Shown one piece after another: positions 34,843 to 43,047 of a DNA stretch of 64,000 nucleotides; the stretch's first letter is position 1; every line of letters begins with the position of its first letter. Position numbers and translations under genes: made by a program. Origin of the DNA: Brevibacillus_D fluminis_A (lineage in GTDB: Bacteria; Bacillota; Bacilli; Brevibacillales; Brevibacillaceae); contig NZ_CM125436.1 of assembly GCF_052072235.1 (NCBI RefSeq), positions 3,714,001-3,778,000 of the forward strand, in the 5' to 3' direction. The notes under the pieces are model-generated. The model was not told the DNA's origin. It did no database searches and saw nothing but the letters and a program-made list of their open reading frames with translations.

Positions 34843-35772
34843 CTACTGCTGCCGCAAAAACGCAAGCAGCTCTTTCATCTCCGCAGGCAACTCCGCCTCA
34901 AACTCCATGTACGCCCCTGTCCGAGGATGCTCGAAGCCGAGCGTTTTGGCATGCAGCGCCTGCCCGTCAAAATCGATGTTGCTCTTCGCTCCGTATTTCG
35001 GATCGCCGACGAGCGGATAGCCGATATACTTCATATGGACGCGGATTTGGTGCGTCCGGCCCGTTTCCAGCTTCAATTCGACCAATGTCGCATCGGCGAA
35101 GCGCTCCAGCACGACAAAATGCGTGACCGCTGGCTTGCTGTTTTCGAAGACGACCGCCATTTGCTGGCGATTTTTCGGGTCGCGGCCGATCGGCGCATCG
35201 ATCGTGCCCATTTCATGCGGAATCACGCCGTGGACCAATGCTACATACTTGCGGTTGACGGTATGGTTTTTCAATTGCTCGGCAAGCCCGATATGAGCCT
35301 TGTCGTTTTTGGCGATCATCAAAAGACCGGATGTATCCTTGTCGATCCGGTGCACGATGCCCGGACGCAATACGCCGTTGATCCCGGAAAGATCCTTGCA
35401 ATGGTGCATCAGGCCGTTGACCAGCGTGCCGCTGTAATGTCCCGGCGCCGGATGCACGACAAGACCGCGCGGCTTATTGACGACCACGACATCAGCATCC
35501 TCGAACACGATGTCCAACGGCATTTCCTCCGCCTTGATCGCCAGCTCCCGTGGAGGCGGTACGCGTAGCGTGACCTCGTCATCTGCCGACACTTTGTAAT
35601 TGTTTTTGATCGGCTCGCCGTTTACCGTGACGCGCCCCTCTTTTACCCATGCCTGTACTTGGGAACGCGACCAGTCTTCATTGGCCGATGTGATGAATTT
35701 GTCGATCCGCTCGCCCTTGTCGGCAGCCTCGACCGTCCAGTCGAAGCGTTCAAAAAGCGGGGTGTTTTCCAT
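34843..35772 (-). CDS. ylyB: RluD-family 23S rRNA pseudouridine synthase
   Basis: This enzyme isomerises uridines, probably in 23S rRNA. The 309-residue protein has an N-terminal S4 RNA-binding domain (about 15-75). The RluA/RluD catalytic motif HRIDKDTSGLLMIAKN, with its catalytic aspartate, follows, and LVELKLETGRTHQIRVH comes later. It lies between lspA and pyrR as ylyB does in B. subtilis, and starts 12 bases after lspA. Confidence 0.93.
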   Translation of the reverse strand: MENTPLFERFDWTVEAADKGERIDKFITSANEDWSRSQVQAWVKEGRVTVNGEPIKNNYKVSADDEVTLRVPPPRELAIKAEEMPLDIVFEDADVVVVNKPRGLVVHPAPGHYSGTLVNGLMHHCKDLSGINGVLRPGIVHRIDKDTSGLLMIAKNDKAHIGLAEQLKNHTVNRKYVALVHGVIPHEMGTIDAPIGRDPKNRQQMAVVFENSKPAVTHFVVLERFADATLVELKLETGRTHQIRVHMKYIGYPLVGDPKYGAKSNIDFDGQALHAKTLGFEHPRTGAYMEFEAELPAEMKELLAFLRQQ

Positions 35773-35784
35773 AATGGTGTTCTC

Positions 35785-36237
35785 CTATCGTGTTCGTTTC
35801 GAATCAAAGAAAATGTCAAGCAGCAGGATGACCACCCCGATGGTGATCGCGGCATCCGCTACGTTGAAGATCGGGAAATGGATCAGCACAAAATCAAGAA
35901 AATCGACGACTTGTCCATTAACAGCGCGGTCGATAAAGTTACCGATCGCCCCTCCCAGCACCAGCGAAAGGCCGAGGGAAATGCGCGGCTGCGTGTGTCC
36001 GATACGGAACAGCGTCACGACGATGCCGGTGACGACCGCCAGGGTGATAATAATGAACAAAATCCGCTGATTTTGCAGAATTCCAAATGCCGCTCCCATA
36101 TTGCGATGCGAGGTTAATTGGAAGACATGATCGATCAACGGGATCGATTCGCCTTGAACCATGTTTTTTACGACGGCGTACTTTGTCAATTGATCCAATA
36201 AAATGACTGCCAGTGCGTATAAGTAATAAATCAACAT
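35785..36237 (-). CDS. lspA: Lipoprotein signal peptidase
   Basis: LspA cleaves prolipoproteins after lipid modification. The 150-residue membrane protein has four hydrophobic helices and starts MLIYYLYALAVILLDQLTK at 36237 behind AGAGGAGG. The catalytic aspartates lie in GNFIDRAVNG and FNVADAAI. An upstream in-frame ATG at 36282 lacks support and would add 15 hydrophilic residues. Confidence 0.95.
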   Translation of the reverse strand: MLIYYLYALAVILLDQLTKYAVVKNMVQGESIPLIDHVFQLTSHRNMGAAFGILQNQRILFIIITLAVVTGIVVTLFRIGHTQPRISLGLSLVLGGAIGNFIDRAVNGQVVDFLDFVLIHFPIFNVADAAITIGVVILLLDIFFDSKRTR

Positions 36238-36298
36238 CTTGTCCTCCTCTATCCCCTGCACATGCATCTGAAAATGCTCCATATGCGGTCAAAATCAA

Positions 36299-36327
36299 AT
36301 TTTATCATATCGTCTCGCAAGCGGCAA
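36299..36327 (-). promoter_or_regulatory. Sigma-A promoter before lspA
   Basis: TTGCCG and TAAAAT on the minus strand are spaced by 17 bases, about 62 bases before lspA. It would give lspA-ylyB expression independent of the inserted block. Confidence 0.55.
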
Positions 36328-36356
36328 TGAAGTGCCCGTTGCCCAATCGACCCTCT

Positions 36357-37010
36357 CTACAGCCGCATCGCCTCAAGCAGCCGGTGCACCTTCTTTACAT
36401 ACCGGTATCCTTTGCGAACGCCATCCAATACCCACAGCGGCACCTTCCACCCGCGATCCTTGAGGAACGGCAAATAAATCGCATGGTAGGCTTTGCGCAA
36501 ATCGCGCCATTTCGTATCCTCCGCCTTGATGTAATAGTCGGACACATCGATCAAATAGCCGCGCCCCAGATGCATCAACACGTTTTTTCCGTGCACGTCA
36601 TGCGGGTACAAGCCTCTTTTGCGCGCAAGCTCCAGCGCTTCCTCCACATCCTCGATCACTTGCGGCGGGATGGGAATCCCGTGGCGAATGCAGTCAAACA
36701 GGGAGATGCCTTTCATGCGGCGCATGACCAAAAAATTGTCCCCATGCTGATAGCAGACGGGGAAGTAACGCGTTTCCCCCAGCTTGCTGTACACCTCGAT
36801 CTCTTTTTCAATCCCGGGCCGTCCCGGCGCATACACTTTCACGACCAGATCAGGATAATCAGGGTGACCAAATACGCCCGCATAGTTGCCGGTCCCGACC
36901 AGTTCCCACGGATGGGGCGTATGCAAAACGACGATCGGGTCATCCGGTGACGGGCTTTTCAATCGTACCTGATGCAAAAATTCGGTTAACACAGACTCAT
37001 CGATTTTCAT
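36357..37010 (-). CDS. Protein-kinase-like protein
   Basis: The 217-residue protein has a reduced kinase fold. It includes a glycine-rich stretch GTGNYAGVFG, a lysine in LVVKVYAPG and a catalytic-loop-like HDVHGKNVLM (Asp and Asn retained). LIDVSDYY replaces DFG. It is smaller than Hanks kinases and resembles RIO/Bud32-like or aminoglycoside-kinase-like proteins common in Bacillales. The substrate is unknown. It sits at the edge of the accessory block, with its own weak GGGAGAG ribosome site. Confidence 0.7.
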   Translation of the reverse strand: MKIDESVLTEFLHQVRLKSPSPDDPIVVLHTPHPWELVGTGNYAGVFGHPDYPDLVVKVYAPGRPGIEKEIEVYSKLGETRYFPVCYQHGDNFLVMRRMKGISLFDCIRHGIPIPPQVIEDVEEALELARKRGLYPHDVHGKNVLMHLGRGYLIDVSDYYIKAEDTKWRDLRKAYHAIYLPFLKDRGWKVPLWVLDGVRKGYRYVKKVHRLLEAMRL

Positions 37011-37140
37011 CGTTTACTGTTTCTCTCCCACGTCTTGCCAATAGTGTCAAGCAGCAGCTTTTATTCGTGCAAAAATACGTATTCTATTCTACCATTGTTT
37101 ACAATCCAGCTAAAGCCGGAAAAGTTGGCTATCCAGGCAT

Positions 37141-37187
37141 AAAAAAAAGCGCCCCTTCCGCGCACGTACGCAGTCAGGACGCCTTTT
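37141..37187 (-). terminator. Terminator after the hexose phosphate mutase gene
   Basis: On the minus strand GCGTCCT pairs with AGGGGCGC, with a further GCG-rich inner hairpin, followed by eight T; it begins a few bases after the stop. Confidence 0.65.
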
Positions 37188-37192
37188 CCGGT

Positions 37193-38623
37193 TTATTCGT
37201 CATCGTGCAAATCCCGGAACCAGTCGGAAACCGTCTCTTGCAGACCGCCCAGCTCCTCCTGCGAGCCAGCTTCACAATAAATCCGCACCAGCGGCTCTGT
37301 CCCCGACGGGCGAATCAGCAGCCATTGTTCGTTGTCGAGCCGCAGCTTGATCCCGTCTGTTTGATCGACGCCCCGAACTTCATAGCTGCCGATCTGGACG
37401 GGCGGCTTTTCTCGCAGTCGATCAAGCCATTCGCTGTTCCCACGCGTTTTTAGGTCGAGGCGGGTGCTGAAAAATTCGCCATACTCGCCGTGTAGCTCAG
37501 CCAAAATGTCCGCAATCCCTTTCTTTTCCCACGCGCACATTTCGGCAATCAGCAAGTTCGTCAAAATCCCGTCCTTTTCCGGTATATGCCCCATGATGCT
37601 GCATCCGCCGCTTTCCTCTCCGCCGATGAGCACGTCGCCTTTCATCATCTCGGCACCTACATACTTGAAGCCGACCGGCGTCTCGACGCTGACCAGCTCA
37701 TGCTGGCGGGCGATTCGATCAAGCAGATGCGTCGTCGCGACGGTACGGACGATCCGCCCGGTCTGCTTGCGGTTTTTGATGAGGTGGCGCGCGAGCAACA
37801 CTAGCACCTGATTGGGCGGGATATACCGTCCGGTTGCATCGACGACGCCGAATCGATCCGCATCGCCATCGTTCGCCAGCCCCAGGTCGGCGCGTGCATG
37901 GCGTATTTCCTCTTTCAGTTCTGCCAGATGCTTGTCATTGGGCTCCGGCAGCTCACCGCCAAACATCGGGTCCTCATAATCGCGGATGGTCGTCACTTTC
38001 AGCCCGTTTTCTTTCAAAATGGTGCTGACATAGCCGATCCCGGCACCGTGCATCGCGTCGACCACGATATGCAGCCCGGCTCCGCGCAGCACATCAAAGC
38101 GGATCATCCGACGAAGATGCGCCTCGTAGTGCGGGCGCAAATAAATGTACTGCAGCTTCCGTTTGCTCGCCGCCTCTTCCAGACTGATCCGGTTTACCTC
38201 GCGCTTTTGCTGCACCTGATGGATCAACTGTTCCAACCGGGTCGTGATCGGGTTCGTGGCAGGTCCGGCATAATCGGGTATGTACTTGATTCCGTTGTAG
38301 TGTGGAGGATTGTGGCTTGCCGTGATCATGACCGCACCGCTTGCGGCAAAATGCTTCACGCCGAAAGCGACGACCGGGGTCGGCGTCGGCTCGTTCACCA
38401 AATAGGCGGCGATTCCGTTTGCAGCCAGCACACTTGCCACCTCTTGCGCGAATGCCCGCCCCATGAATCGCGTGTCATGGCCGATGATGATCCCTTGCTG
38501 CTGCTGCTGATTTTCGACCGTGTAATGAGCAATCGCCTGTGCGACGATTCGTACGTTTTCCATTGTGAATTGATCGGCGATCACCGCTCTCCACCCGTCC
38601 GTCCCAAACCGTATGTCGCTCAT
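37193..38623 (-). CDS. Phosphoglucomutase/phosphomannomutase family enzyme
   Basis: The enzyme interconverts 1- and 6-phosphohexoses through a phosphoserine. The 476-residue protein begins MSDIRFGTDGWRAVIADQF behind AAGGAGGG. It has the active-site serine in TASHNPPHYNG, the metal loop NDGDADRFG, the sugar loop GGEESGG and the phosphate-binding RPSGTEPLVRIY. It is shorter than B. subtilis PgcA and closer in form to archaeal-type hexosephosphate mutases. The sugar specificity cannot be read. Confidence 0.9.
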   Translation of the reverse strand: MSDIRFGTDGWRAVIADQFTMENVRIVAQAIAHYTVENQQQQQGIIIGHDTRFMGRAFAQEVASVLAANGIAAYLVNEPTPTPVVAFGVKHFAASGAVMITASHNPPHYNGIKYIPDYAGPATNPITTRLEQLIHQVQQKREVNRISLEEAASKRKLQYIYLRPHYEAHLRRMIRFDVLRGAGLHIVVDAMHGAGIGYVSTILKENGLKVTTIRDYEDPMFGGELPEPNDKHLAELKEEIRHARADLGLANDGDADRFGVVDATGRYIPPNQVLVLLARHLIKNRKQTGRIVRTVATTHLLDRIARQHELVSVETPVGFKYVGAEMMKGDVLIGGEESGGCSIMGHIPEKDGILTNLLIAEMCAWEKKGIADILAELHGEYGEFFSTRLDLKTRGNSEWLDRLREKPPVQIGSYEVRGVDQTDGIKLRLDNEQWLLIRPSGTEPLVRIYCEAGSQEELGGLQETVSDWFRDLHDDE

Positions 38624-38656
38624 CCGGCGTCCCTCCTTCACATCCCCTCATCGGCA

Positions 38657-39043
38657 TCACATCGCGTTGACCGCGACCGGCTCCGACCGTAAGATGGGGT
38701 AAAACTTATCCTGATGGAAAAAACCATAATCTACAATATAAATCCGGTTCTCGACAATTTCGGAAATCTCTTTCGCATTCGCACCTGCCGCCGGCTCGCT
38801 GATCATAAAATCGCGTATCGTTTGGCGGTCGAGCGAATCGGTTGCATCGTACAGCCGCAGCCCCTGCTTGATGCAGCGCTCGTCGGCTTCAAGATACGAG
38901 GCGACCATTCTCATCCGTGTTTGCGACATTTTCCAACGCACATAGAGTGTGGCGGCGGCACGCTGGTAAACGAGCATGGCTTGTATATGTGGCTGCTCAT
39001 CGAGCGGAACGGTATCCCATTTTGGGTTGCGATCAGTCATCAT
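38657..39043 (-). CDS. DUF4912-like hypothetical protein
   Basis: The 128-residue protein contains the pattern TLYVRWKMSQ, then GLRLYDATD, then NRIYIVDYGFFHQDKFYPILRSEPV. It recalls DUF4912 proteins, which are soluble and of unknown function. No cysteine pair or membrane segment is seen. It lies 33 bases before the mutase gene and may be cotranscribed. Confidence 0.6.
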   Translation of the reverse strand: MMTDRNPKWDTVPLDEQPHIQAMLVYQRAAATLYVRWKMSQTRMRMVASYLEADERCIKQGLRLYDATDSLDRQTIRDFMISEPAAGANAKEISEIVENRIYIVDYGFFHQDKFYPILRSEPVAVNAM

Positions 39044-39418
39044 CTGGTTTTGCGCCCCTTTCTCCTGTACCCATTTCGCGAATCATGTCTGTAACCAAGT
39101 ATACTGAACCAAATCAGCGATGACTGTCGAATGCTCGGTGCATTTTGTTACTTCTTTTGTCGAGTAATCCTTCCAAATCGATTGGATTTGACTGTTGCAA
39201 ACGTCCGCCCCTACTCATCTTATGCTGCTTCCCCTTATTCGATGGTAACGAAAAAAGATGAATGCAGCGTTACAATCATGCATGGATTGTCCTCTCGCTC
39301 AAAAAGCAATGAAACCATTGCGGACAGGAATACGGCTTGTCGAAAAGTTATGCATTGCAAACAAGAATGATTACGGTTTATAGTTACGGTATTGTTTTTC
39401 GTAAGGAGGGGCTCCCCT
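39044..39418. other. Divergent intergenic region before ycgR
   Basis: No gene is visible. The right end holds the ycgR promoter and a Zur-box-like palindrome at 39355-39384; elsewhere there is only AT-richer sequence. Confidence 0.5.
39355..39384 (+). promoter_or_regulatory. ycgR promoter overlapped by a degenerate Zur box
   Basis: TTGCAA (39355-39360) and TATAGT (39379-39384) are 18 bases apart. A Zur-like palindrome centred at 39369 (right half ATTACGGTTTA) fills the spacer, so a bound repressor would block polymerase. The left half is degenerate (7 of 11 matches). Confidence 0.5.
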
Positions 39419-40315
39419 TTGGAACGTTTGCTCGATGTGAAAACACTGCTTCTCAGCATCCTCCTGGAAGCTGTCCCCTTTGTGCTCATGGGCGTGTTTT
39501 TCTCCGCACTCATCCAAACGTTCGTAACCGACGAACAAATCAGGCGCTGGACACCGAAGCACCCGCTTGTGGCATTGCCGTTCGCCTCTTTGCTCGGCTT
39601 CCTTTTCCCGGTATGCGAATGCGCGATCATCCCCATCGTGCGCCGTTTGATCTGCAAAGGCATGCCCCCCTATGTTGGAATCACATTTCTATTGGCGGGG
39701 CCAATTGTCAATCCGGTCGTGATGGCAGCTACTTACACCGCCTTTTTCAAACAGCCGGAAATGGTCGTCTATCGCAGCGCCCTCGCGCTTATCACCGCAC
39801 TTTTGGTCGGCTCGTTCGTCCTGTTTTTTTTCCGGAATCGGGTGCTGCGTTACGGTGCGGAAGAAACAGCCGCACACTCCTCGCGCGGTTCCTCCGGCAT
39901 ATTCGCCGTGTTCAGCCATGCCGTGGACGAATTTTTTGACATGGGCAAGTATTTGCTCTTTGGCGCTTTGGTCAGCTCGATTTTGCAAGTTTTTCTTTCG
40001 CGCGACACGCTCAGCGCATTGGGACAAACGCCCCTCGCCTCACACCTGGTCATGATGGGACTGGGATATATTTTTTCACTCTGCTCCGAGGCCGATGCGT
40101 TCATCGCCGCTTCCTTTGGCAGCACGTTCAGGACAAGTTCGCTCCTGGCATTCCTCGTGTTCGGTCCGATGATCGATTTGAAAAACACGCTCATGCTGCT
40201 TAGTTCGTTCCGCTTTGCCTTTGTTGCTGCGCTGATCGCGGTCACCACCGTTATCGTGCTGGTGTTGTCCTTGGTTTGCGGAATCTGGCTCGATCCACAC
40301 ACCCTATACCGCTAG
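39419..40315 (+). CDS. ycgR: YraQ/YcgR-family permease (DUF318)
   Basis: The 298-residue polytopic protein has about eight hydrophobic helices and the DUF318 signature LGFLFPVCECAIIPIVRRL, with LLAGPIVNPVV nearby. The start is TTG at 39419 after AAGGAGGGG. In B. subtilis the ycgR-ycgQ pair is repressed by Zur and expressed under zinc starvation. Here the next gene is the ycgQ counterpart and a Zur-like site overlaps the promoter. A role in zinc or zinc-linked transport is inference. Confidence 0.82.
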   Translation: MERLLDVKTLLLSILLEAVPFVLMGVFFSALIQTFVTDEQIRRWTPKHPLVALPFASLLGFLFPVCECAIIPIVRRLICKGMPPYVGITFLLAGPIVNPVVMAATYTAFFKQPEMVVYRSALALITALLVGSFVLFFFRNRVLRYGAEETAAHSSRGSSGIFAVFSHAVDEFFDMGKYLLFGALVSSILQVFLSRDTLSALGQTPLASHLVMMGLGYIFSLCSEADAFIAASFGSTFRTSSLLAFLVFGPMIDLKNTLMLLSSFRFAFVAALIAVTTVIVLVLSLVCGIWLDPHTLYR

Positions 40316-40328
40316 GAGGGAGACCATC

Positions 40329-41324
40329 TTGCGTGCAACGTTCCGTCGTCACTATTTTTTGCGCTCCTACATATTGCTCGGGTTTACCGTGCTTTTGACC
40401 AGGCTGCTGATCACGGGCGACATTCAGTATTACCTGGCCCCGCGTTTGCACATGCTCTGCCATGTTACGCTTGGGATCATGCTCTTGCTTACCATCGCGA
40501 GCCTGACGCAAGCGCTCACTGGCGCGAAGGCAAACGATTGCGACTGCGGCGGCGATCACGGATTGCCACGCGGCTTGATTCGTTCGACGCTGTTCTATGG
40601 GTTGTTCATTGTGCCATTGGCGATGGGCTTTTTGCTCCCGCACAAGATTTTGGGCAGCGAGCTTGCGCAGAAAAAAGGCGTCAATTTGCTCGCCGGGAAC
40701 GCAAAGGAACTGATCGCCACGCAATCGTCGCGATCACCGAATAAAGCGGGCAGTTCAGCGCCCGCTCAGCCGGATGGCACGATGGAACCTGCCCGATCGC
40801 CGACGCCGCAACAGACCAAGGAAGCACCGAAGCAACAGAGCAAAAAGCTGGGGGATGCGGAGATTCGCAAACTGTTTCAATCCAATAACTTTGGCGACTA
40901 TTACACCGAAAAAGCCATGTTCATGTACAAGCAGCCGATCATTACCATGGACGACAAGCTGTTTCTTGACGGACTAACGATTCTCGACTTGTATCCGAAA
41001 GAGTTCGAGGGCCACGAGCTAGAGACGACTGGCTTCGTGTATCGACAGCCCGATTTTTCCGACTCTGAATTTGTCGCGGCGCGCTTCACGGTTTCATGCT
41101 GCACGGCCGACGCGACTGTGGCAGGGGTTCTGGTTGAGGCCCAAAATGCCAAAGCTTTCGCCACCGATTCGTGGGTGAAGATAAAAGGCACGCTTACGAT
41201 GACCAGCTTGAACGGAAGCCAGTTCCTCATGCTGAAAGCGGAACGGATTACGCCGGTCAAAGCTCCGAAAACACCTTACGTCTACCTCTCCGGAACCGGT
41301 GCCGGAACAGCTAACGGGCCGTGA
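40329..41324 (+). CDS. ycgQ: YcgQ-family protein (TIGR03943, DUF1980)
   Basis: The 331-residue protein has two N-terminal hydrophobic pairs (about 10-90), a Cys/Asp/His patch (NDCDCGGDHG) and a proline/glutamine linker near 140-185. The extracytoplasmic C-terminal domain includes GHELETTGFVYRQPDF and FTVSCCTADATVAGVLV. It always travels with a YraQ-type permease. The TTG start at 40329 follows TAGGAGGG, 13 bases after ycgR. The double cysteine SCC may bind metal. Confidence 0.82.
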   Translation: MRATFRRHYFLRSYILLGFTVLLTRLLITGDIQYYLAPRLHMLCHVTLGIMLLLTIASLTQALTGAKANDCDCGGDHGLPRGLIRSTLFYGLFIVPLAMGFLLPHKILGSELAQKKGVNLLAGNAKELIATQSSRSPNKAGSSAPAQPDGTMEPARSPTPQQTKEAPKQQSKKLGDAEIRKLFQSNNFGDYYTEKAMFMYKQPIITMDDKLFLDGLTILDLYPKEFEGHELETTGFVYRQPDFSDSEFVAARFTVSCCTADATVAGVLVEAQNAKAFATDSWVKIKGTLTMTSLNGSQFLMLKAERITPVKAPKTPYVYLSGTGAGTANGP

Positions 41325-41426
41325 AACCACTTGCAGCAAAATCCTCACCCGCCTTGGGACAACGATAACCGACGCCATGGGTGTGAGACGCAGGCGGACG
41401 AAGCTGACATGACCCATGATCGAGAA

Positions 41427-41458
41427 AAAGCTGCCATGATTGCACACATGGCAGCTTT
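41427..41458. terminator. Bidirectional terminator between ycgQ and rpmG
   Basis: AAAGCTGCCATG pairs perfectly with CATGGCAGCTTT around an 8-base loop, followed by CTTTTT. It serves the two convergent zinc-regulated transcripts. Confidence 0.85.
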
Positions 41459-41467
41459 CTTTTTGTT

Positions 41468-41617
41468 TTATTTTGTTTCACGGTGAATGGTATAACGCTT
41501 GAGACGCGGCGAATATTTTTTCAGTTCCAACCGTTCTGGATTGTTCCGCTTGTTTTTGGATGTGATGTAATTCCGGTCTCCTGTTTCGGTGCATTGCAAA
41601 ATGACGGTTACGCGCAT
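41468..41617 (-). CDS. rpmG: Ribosomal protein L33, zinc-independent form
   Basis: This 49-residue protein reads MRVTVILQCTETGDRNYITS at the start and ends LKRYTIHRETK, the L33 pattern. It has one cysteine and lacks the two CxxC pairs of the zinc-binding form, so it is the C-minus type. The ribosome site AAGGAGAATG is strong. It lies 27 bases after zagA, downstream of Zur boxes. Replacing zinc-containing L33 with this form under zinc limitation frees zinc, as known for Zur-controlled paralogues in other bacteria. Confidence 0.9.
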   Translation of the reverse strand: MRVTVILQCTETGDRNYITSKNKRNNPERLELKKYSPRLKRYTIHRETK

Positions 41618-41644
41618 GGTCATTCTCCTTGTCTGTTCATGAAT

Positions 41645-42880
41645 TTACGGGTGAAGCGCTACCTCAACGACCGTGCTCTCGGTCGGAAGCGGATCAGGCA
41701 GCATGCTCCAGTCGCCTGCCAGCTCTTCTTCTGTCAACAGGCAGGCGTCCAGCGTGCGGATCAATTCTTCCTTGTCCATGTCGATGCCGATCAGCACCAG
41801 TTCATTGATGCGATCGCCGAACTCCGGATGCCACGCTTCTTGCTGGTCCGGGTCTTCGACCAGCGCAAGCAACCGCTCCTGACCGGTTCGTGCAGCCACC
41901 CATTGTCCGGCAGTACCCACCTGGATGGACGGACCTGCTTGGCTCAAGGTCATGGCCCAATCAGCACGGGTCGCCAGCCAGAAGAAGCCTTTCGCTCGCA
42001 CGACCGCTTCCGGCCACTCTTCGAGCCATGCTGCAAAACGCGCAGGGTGAAATGGCTCATGGCGGCGGTACACGAAAGAGGAAATCCCGTACTCCTCCGT
42101 CTCAGGCGTATGGCTTTCTTGCTCCAGCTCCTTGATCCAACCTGCGGACATACCAGCCTTTTCAAAATCGAACAAGCCTGTATGTAAAATGTGTTCCGGG
42201 TCCACGACGCCCTTTTCGGCGCGGATGAAACGGGCTGCCGGCTGCAGCTTGCGCAAAACGCACTCAAGCTCTGCCAAATCGTCCGGATTTACCAGGTCGC
42301 ATTTGTTCAGGATCAGCACATCGCAAAACTCAATCTGATCGATCAAAAGATCCACGACCTCGCGGGTATCCTGTTCATCGGCTGCCTGGTTGCGTGAAAG
42401 CAGGGTTTCGCCTGATGAAAAATCGTGCCAGAATCGATAGGCATCCACAACGGTGACCATCGTGTCCAGGCGGCAGACCGCCGACAAATCAATTCCGTTT
42501 TCTTCATCGATATAGGTGAACGTCTGCGCAACCGGAACCGGCTCGCCGATCCCAGTCGATTCGATCAATATGTAATCGTACCGATTCGCCTCTACCAGCC
42601 TCTGAACCTCAACGAGCAAATCCTCTCGCAAGGTGCAGCAGATGCAGCCGTTCGACATCTCCACGACTTTTTCATCCGTGCGCGATACGCCTCCCCCCTT
42701 TTTCACCAGCTCGGCATCGATATTCAGCTCGCTCAAGTCGTTCACGATGACGGCAACGCGCAACCCCTGTCGATTATTCAGCACATGGTTGAGGATCGTT
42801 GTTTTTCCAGCCCCCAAGTAGCCGCTCAATACGGTTACCGGGATGCGTTTTGTTACACCATGTTGGTTCACTTGACCCAT
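41645..42880 (-). CDS. zagA: Zinc-linked COG0523 GTPase (ZagA/YciC type)
   Basis: COG0523 metallochaperone GTPases deliver metal to client proteins; ZagA (YciC) acts under zinc starvation. The 411-residue protein from the ATG at 42880 (after AAGGGGTGA) has Walker A SGYLGAGKTT at 19-28, the metal motif GCICC at 78-82 and NKCD as the guanine-specificity motif. A C-terminal CobW domain runs from about 290. An in-frame TTG at 42916 overlaps a Zur box and is not preferred. Two Zur-box palindromes flank its promoter. Confidence 0.92.
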   Translation of the reverse strand: MGQVNQHGVTKRIPVTVLSGYLGAGKTTILNHVLNNRQGLRVAVIVNDLSELNIDAELVKKGGGVSRTDEKVVEMSNGCICCTLREDLLVEVQRLVEANRYDYILIESTGIGEPVPVAQTFTYIDEENGIDLSAVCRLDTMVTVVDAYRFWHDFSSGETLLSRNQAADEQDTREVVDLLIDQIEFCDVLILNKCDLVNPDDLAELECVLRKLQPAARFIRAEKGVVDPEHILHTGLFDFEKAGMSAGWIKELEQESHTPETEEYGISSFVYRRHEPFHPARFAAWLEEWPEAVVRAKGFFWLATRADWAMTLSQAGPSIQVGTAGQWVAARTGQERLLALVEDPDQQEAWHPEFGDRINELVLIGIDMDKEELIRTLDACLLTEEELAGDWSMLPDPLPTESTVVEVALHP

Positions 42881-42913
42881 GCAAGGTTCACCCCTTATCG
42901 TTTGTTCTTCTTG

Positions 42914-42936
42914 CAAAACGTAATGATTACGATTTA
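42914..42936. promoter_or_regulatory. Zur box 1 of zagA
   Basis: A palindrome centred at 42925 with core CGTAATGATTACG; the outer arms pair at 9 of 11 positions. It lies just downstream of the -10 box of the zagA promoter. Confidence 0.8.
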
Positions 42937-42942
42937 TAAAAA

Positions 42943-42971
42943 AGAATACACGTGCCGATAGCGTTAGTCAA
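42943..42971 (-). promoter_or_regulatory. Promoter of zagA-rpmG
   Basis: TTGACT (42966-42971) and TATTCT (42943-42948) on the minus strand are spaced by 17 bases. It lies between the two Zur boxes, about 65 bases before zagA. Confidence 0.75.
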
Positions 42972-42973
42972 GA

Positions 42974-42996
42974 TAAATCGTAATGATTATGATTTA
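42974..42996. promoter_or_regulatory. Zur box 2 of zagA
   Basis: The 23-base palindrome centred at 42985 has arms TAAATCGTAAT and ATTATGATTTA with one mismatch, close to the published Bacillus Zur box. It is immediately upstream of the -35 box; the box centres are 60 bases apart. Confidence 0.85.
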
Positions 42997-43007
42997 TTGC
43001 CGAAATA

Positions 43008-43040
43008 AAAAACGAACTCCGCATGGGAGCCCGCTCTTCT
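43008..43040 (-). terminator. Probable terminator of the secreted-protein gene
   Basis: On the minus strand GGGCTCC pairs with GGAGTTC (including wobble pairs) around CATGC, followed by six T, shortly after the stop at 43048. Confidence 0.5.
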
Positions 43041-43047
43041 TTTCGCT

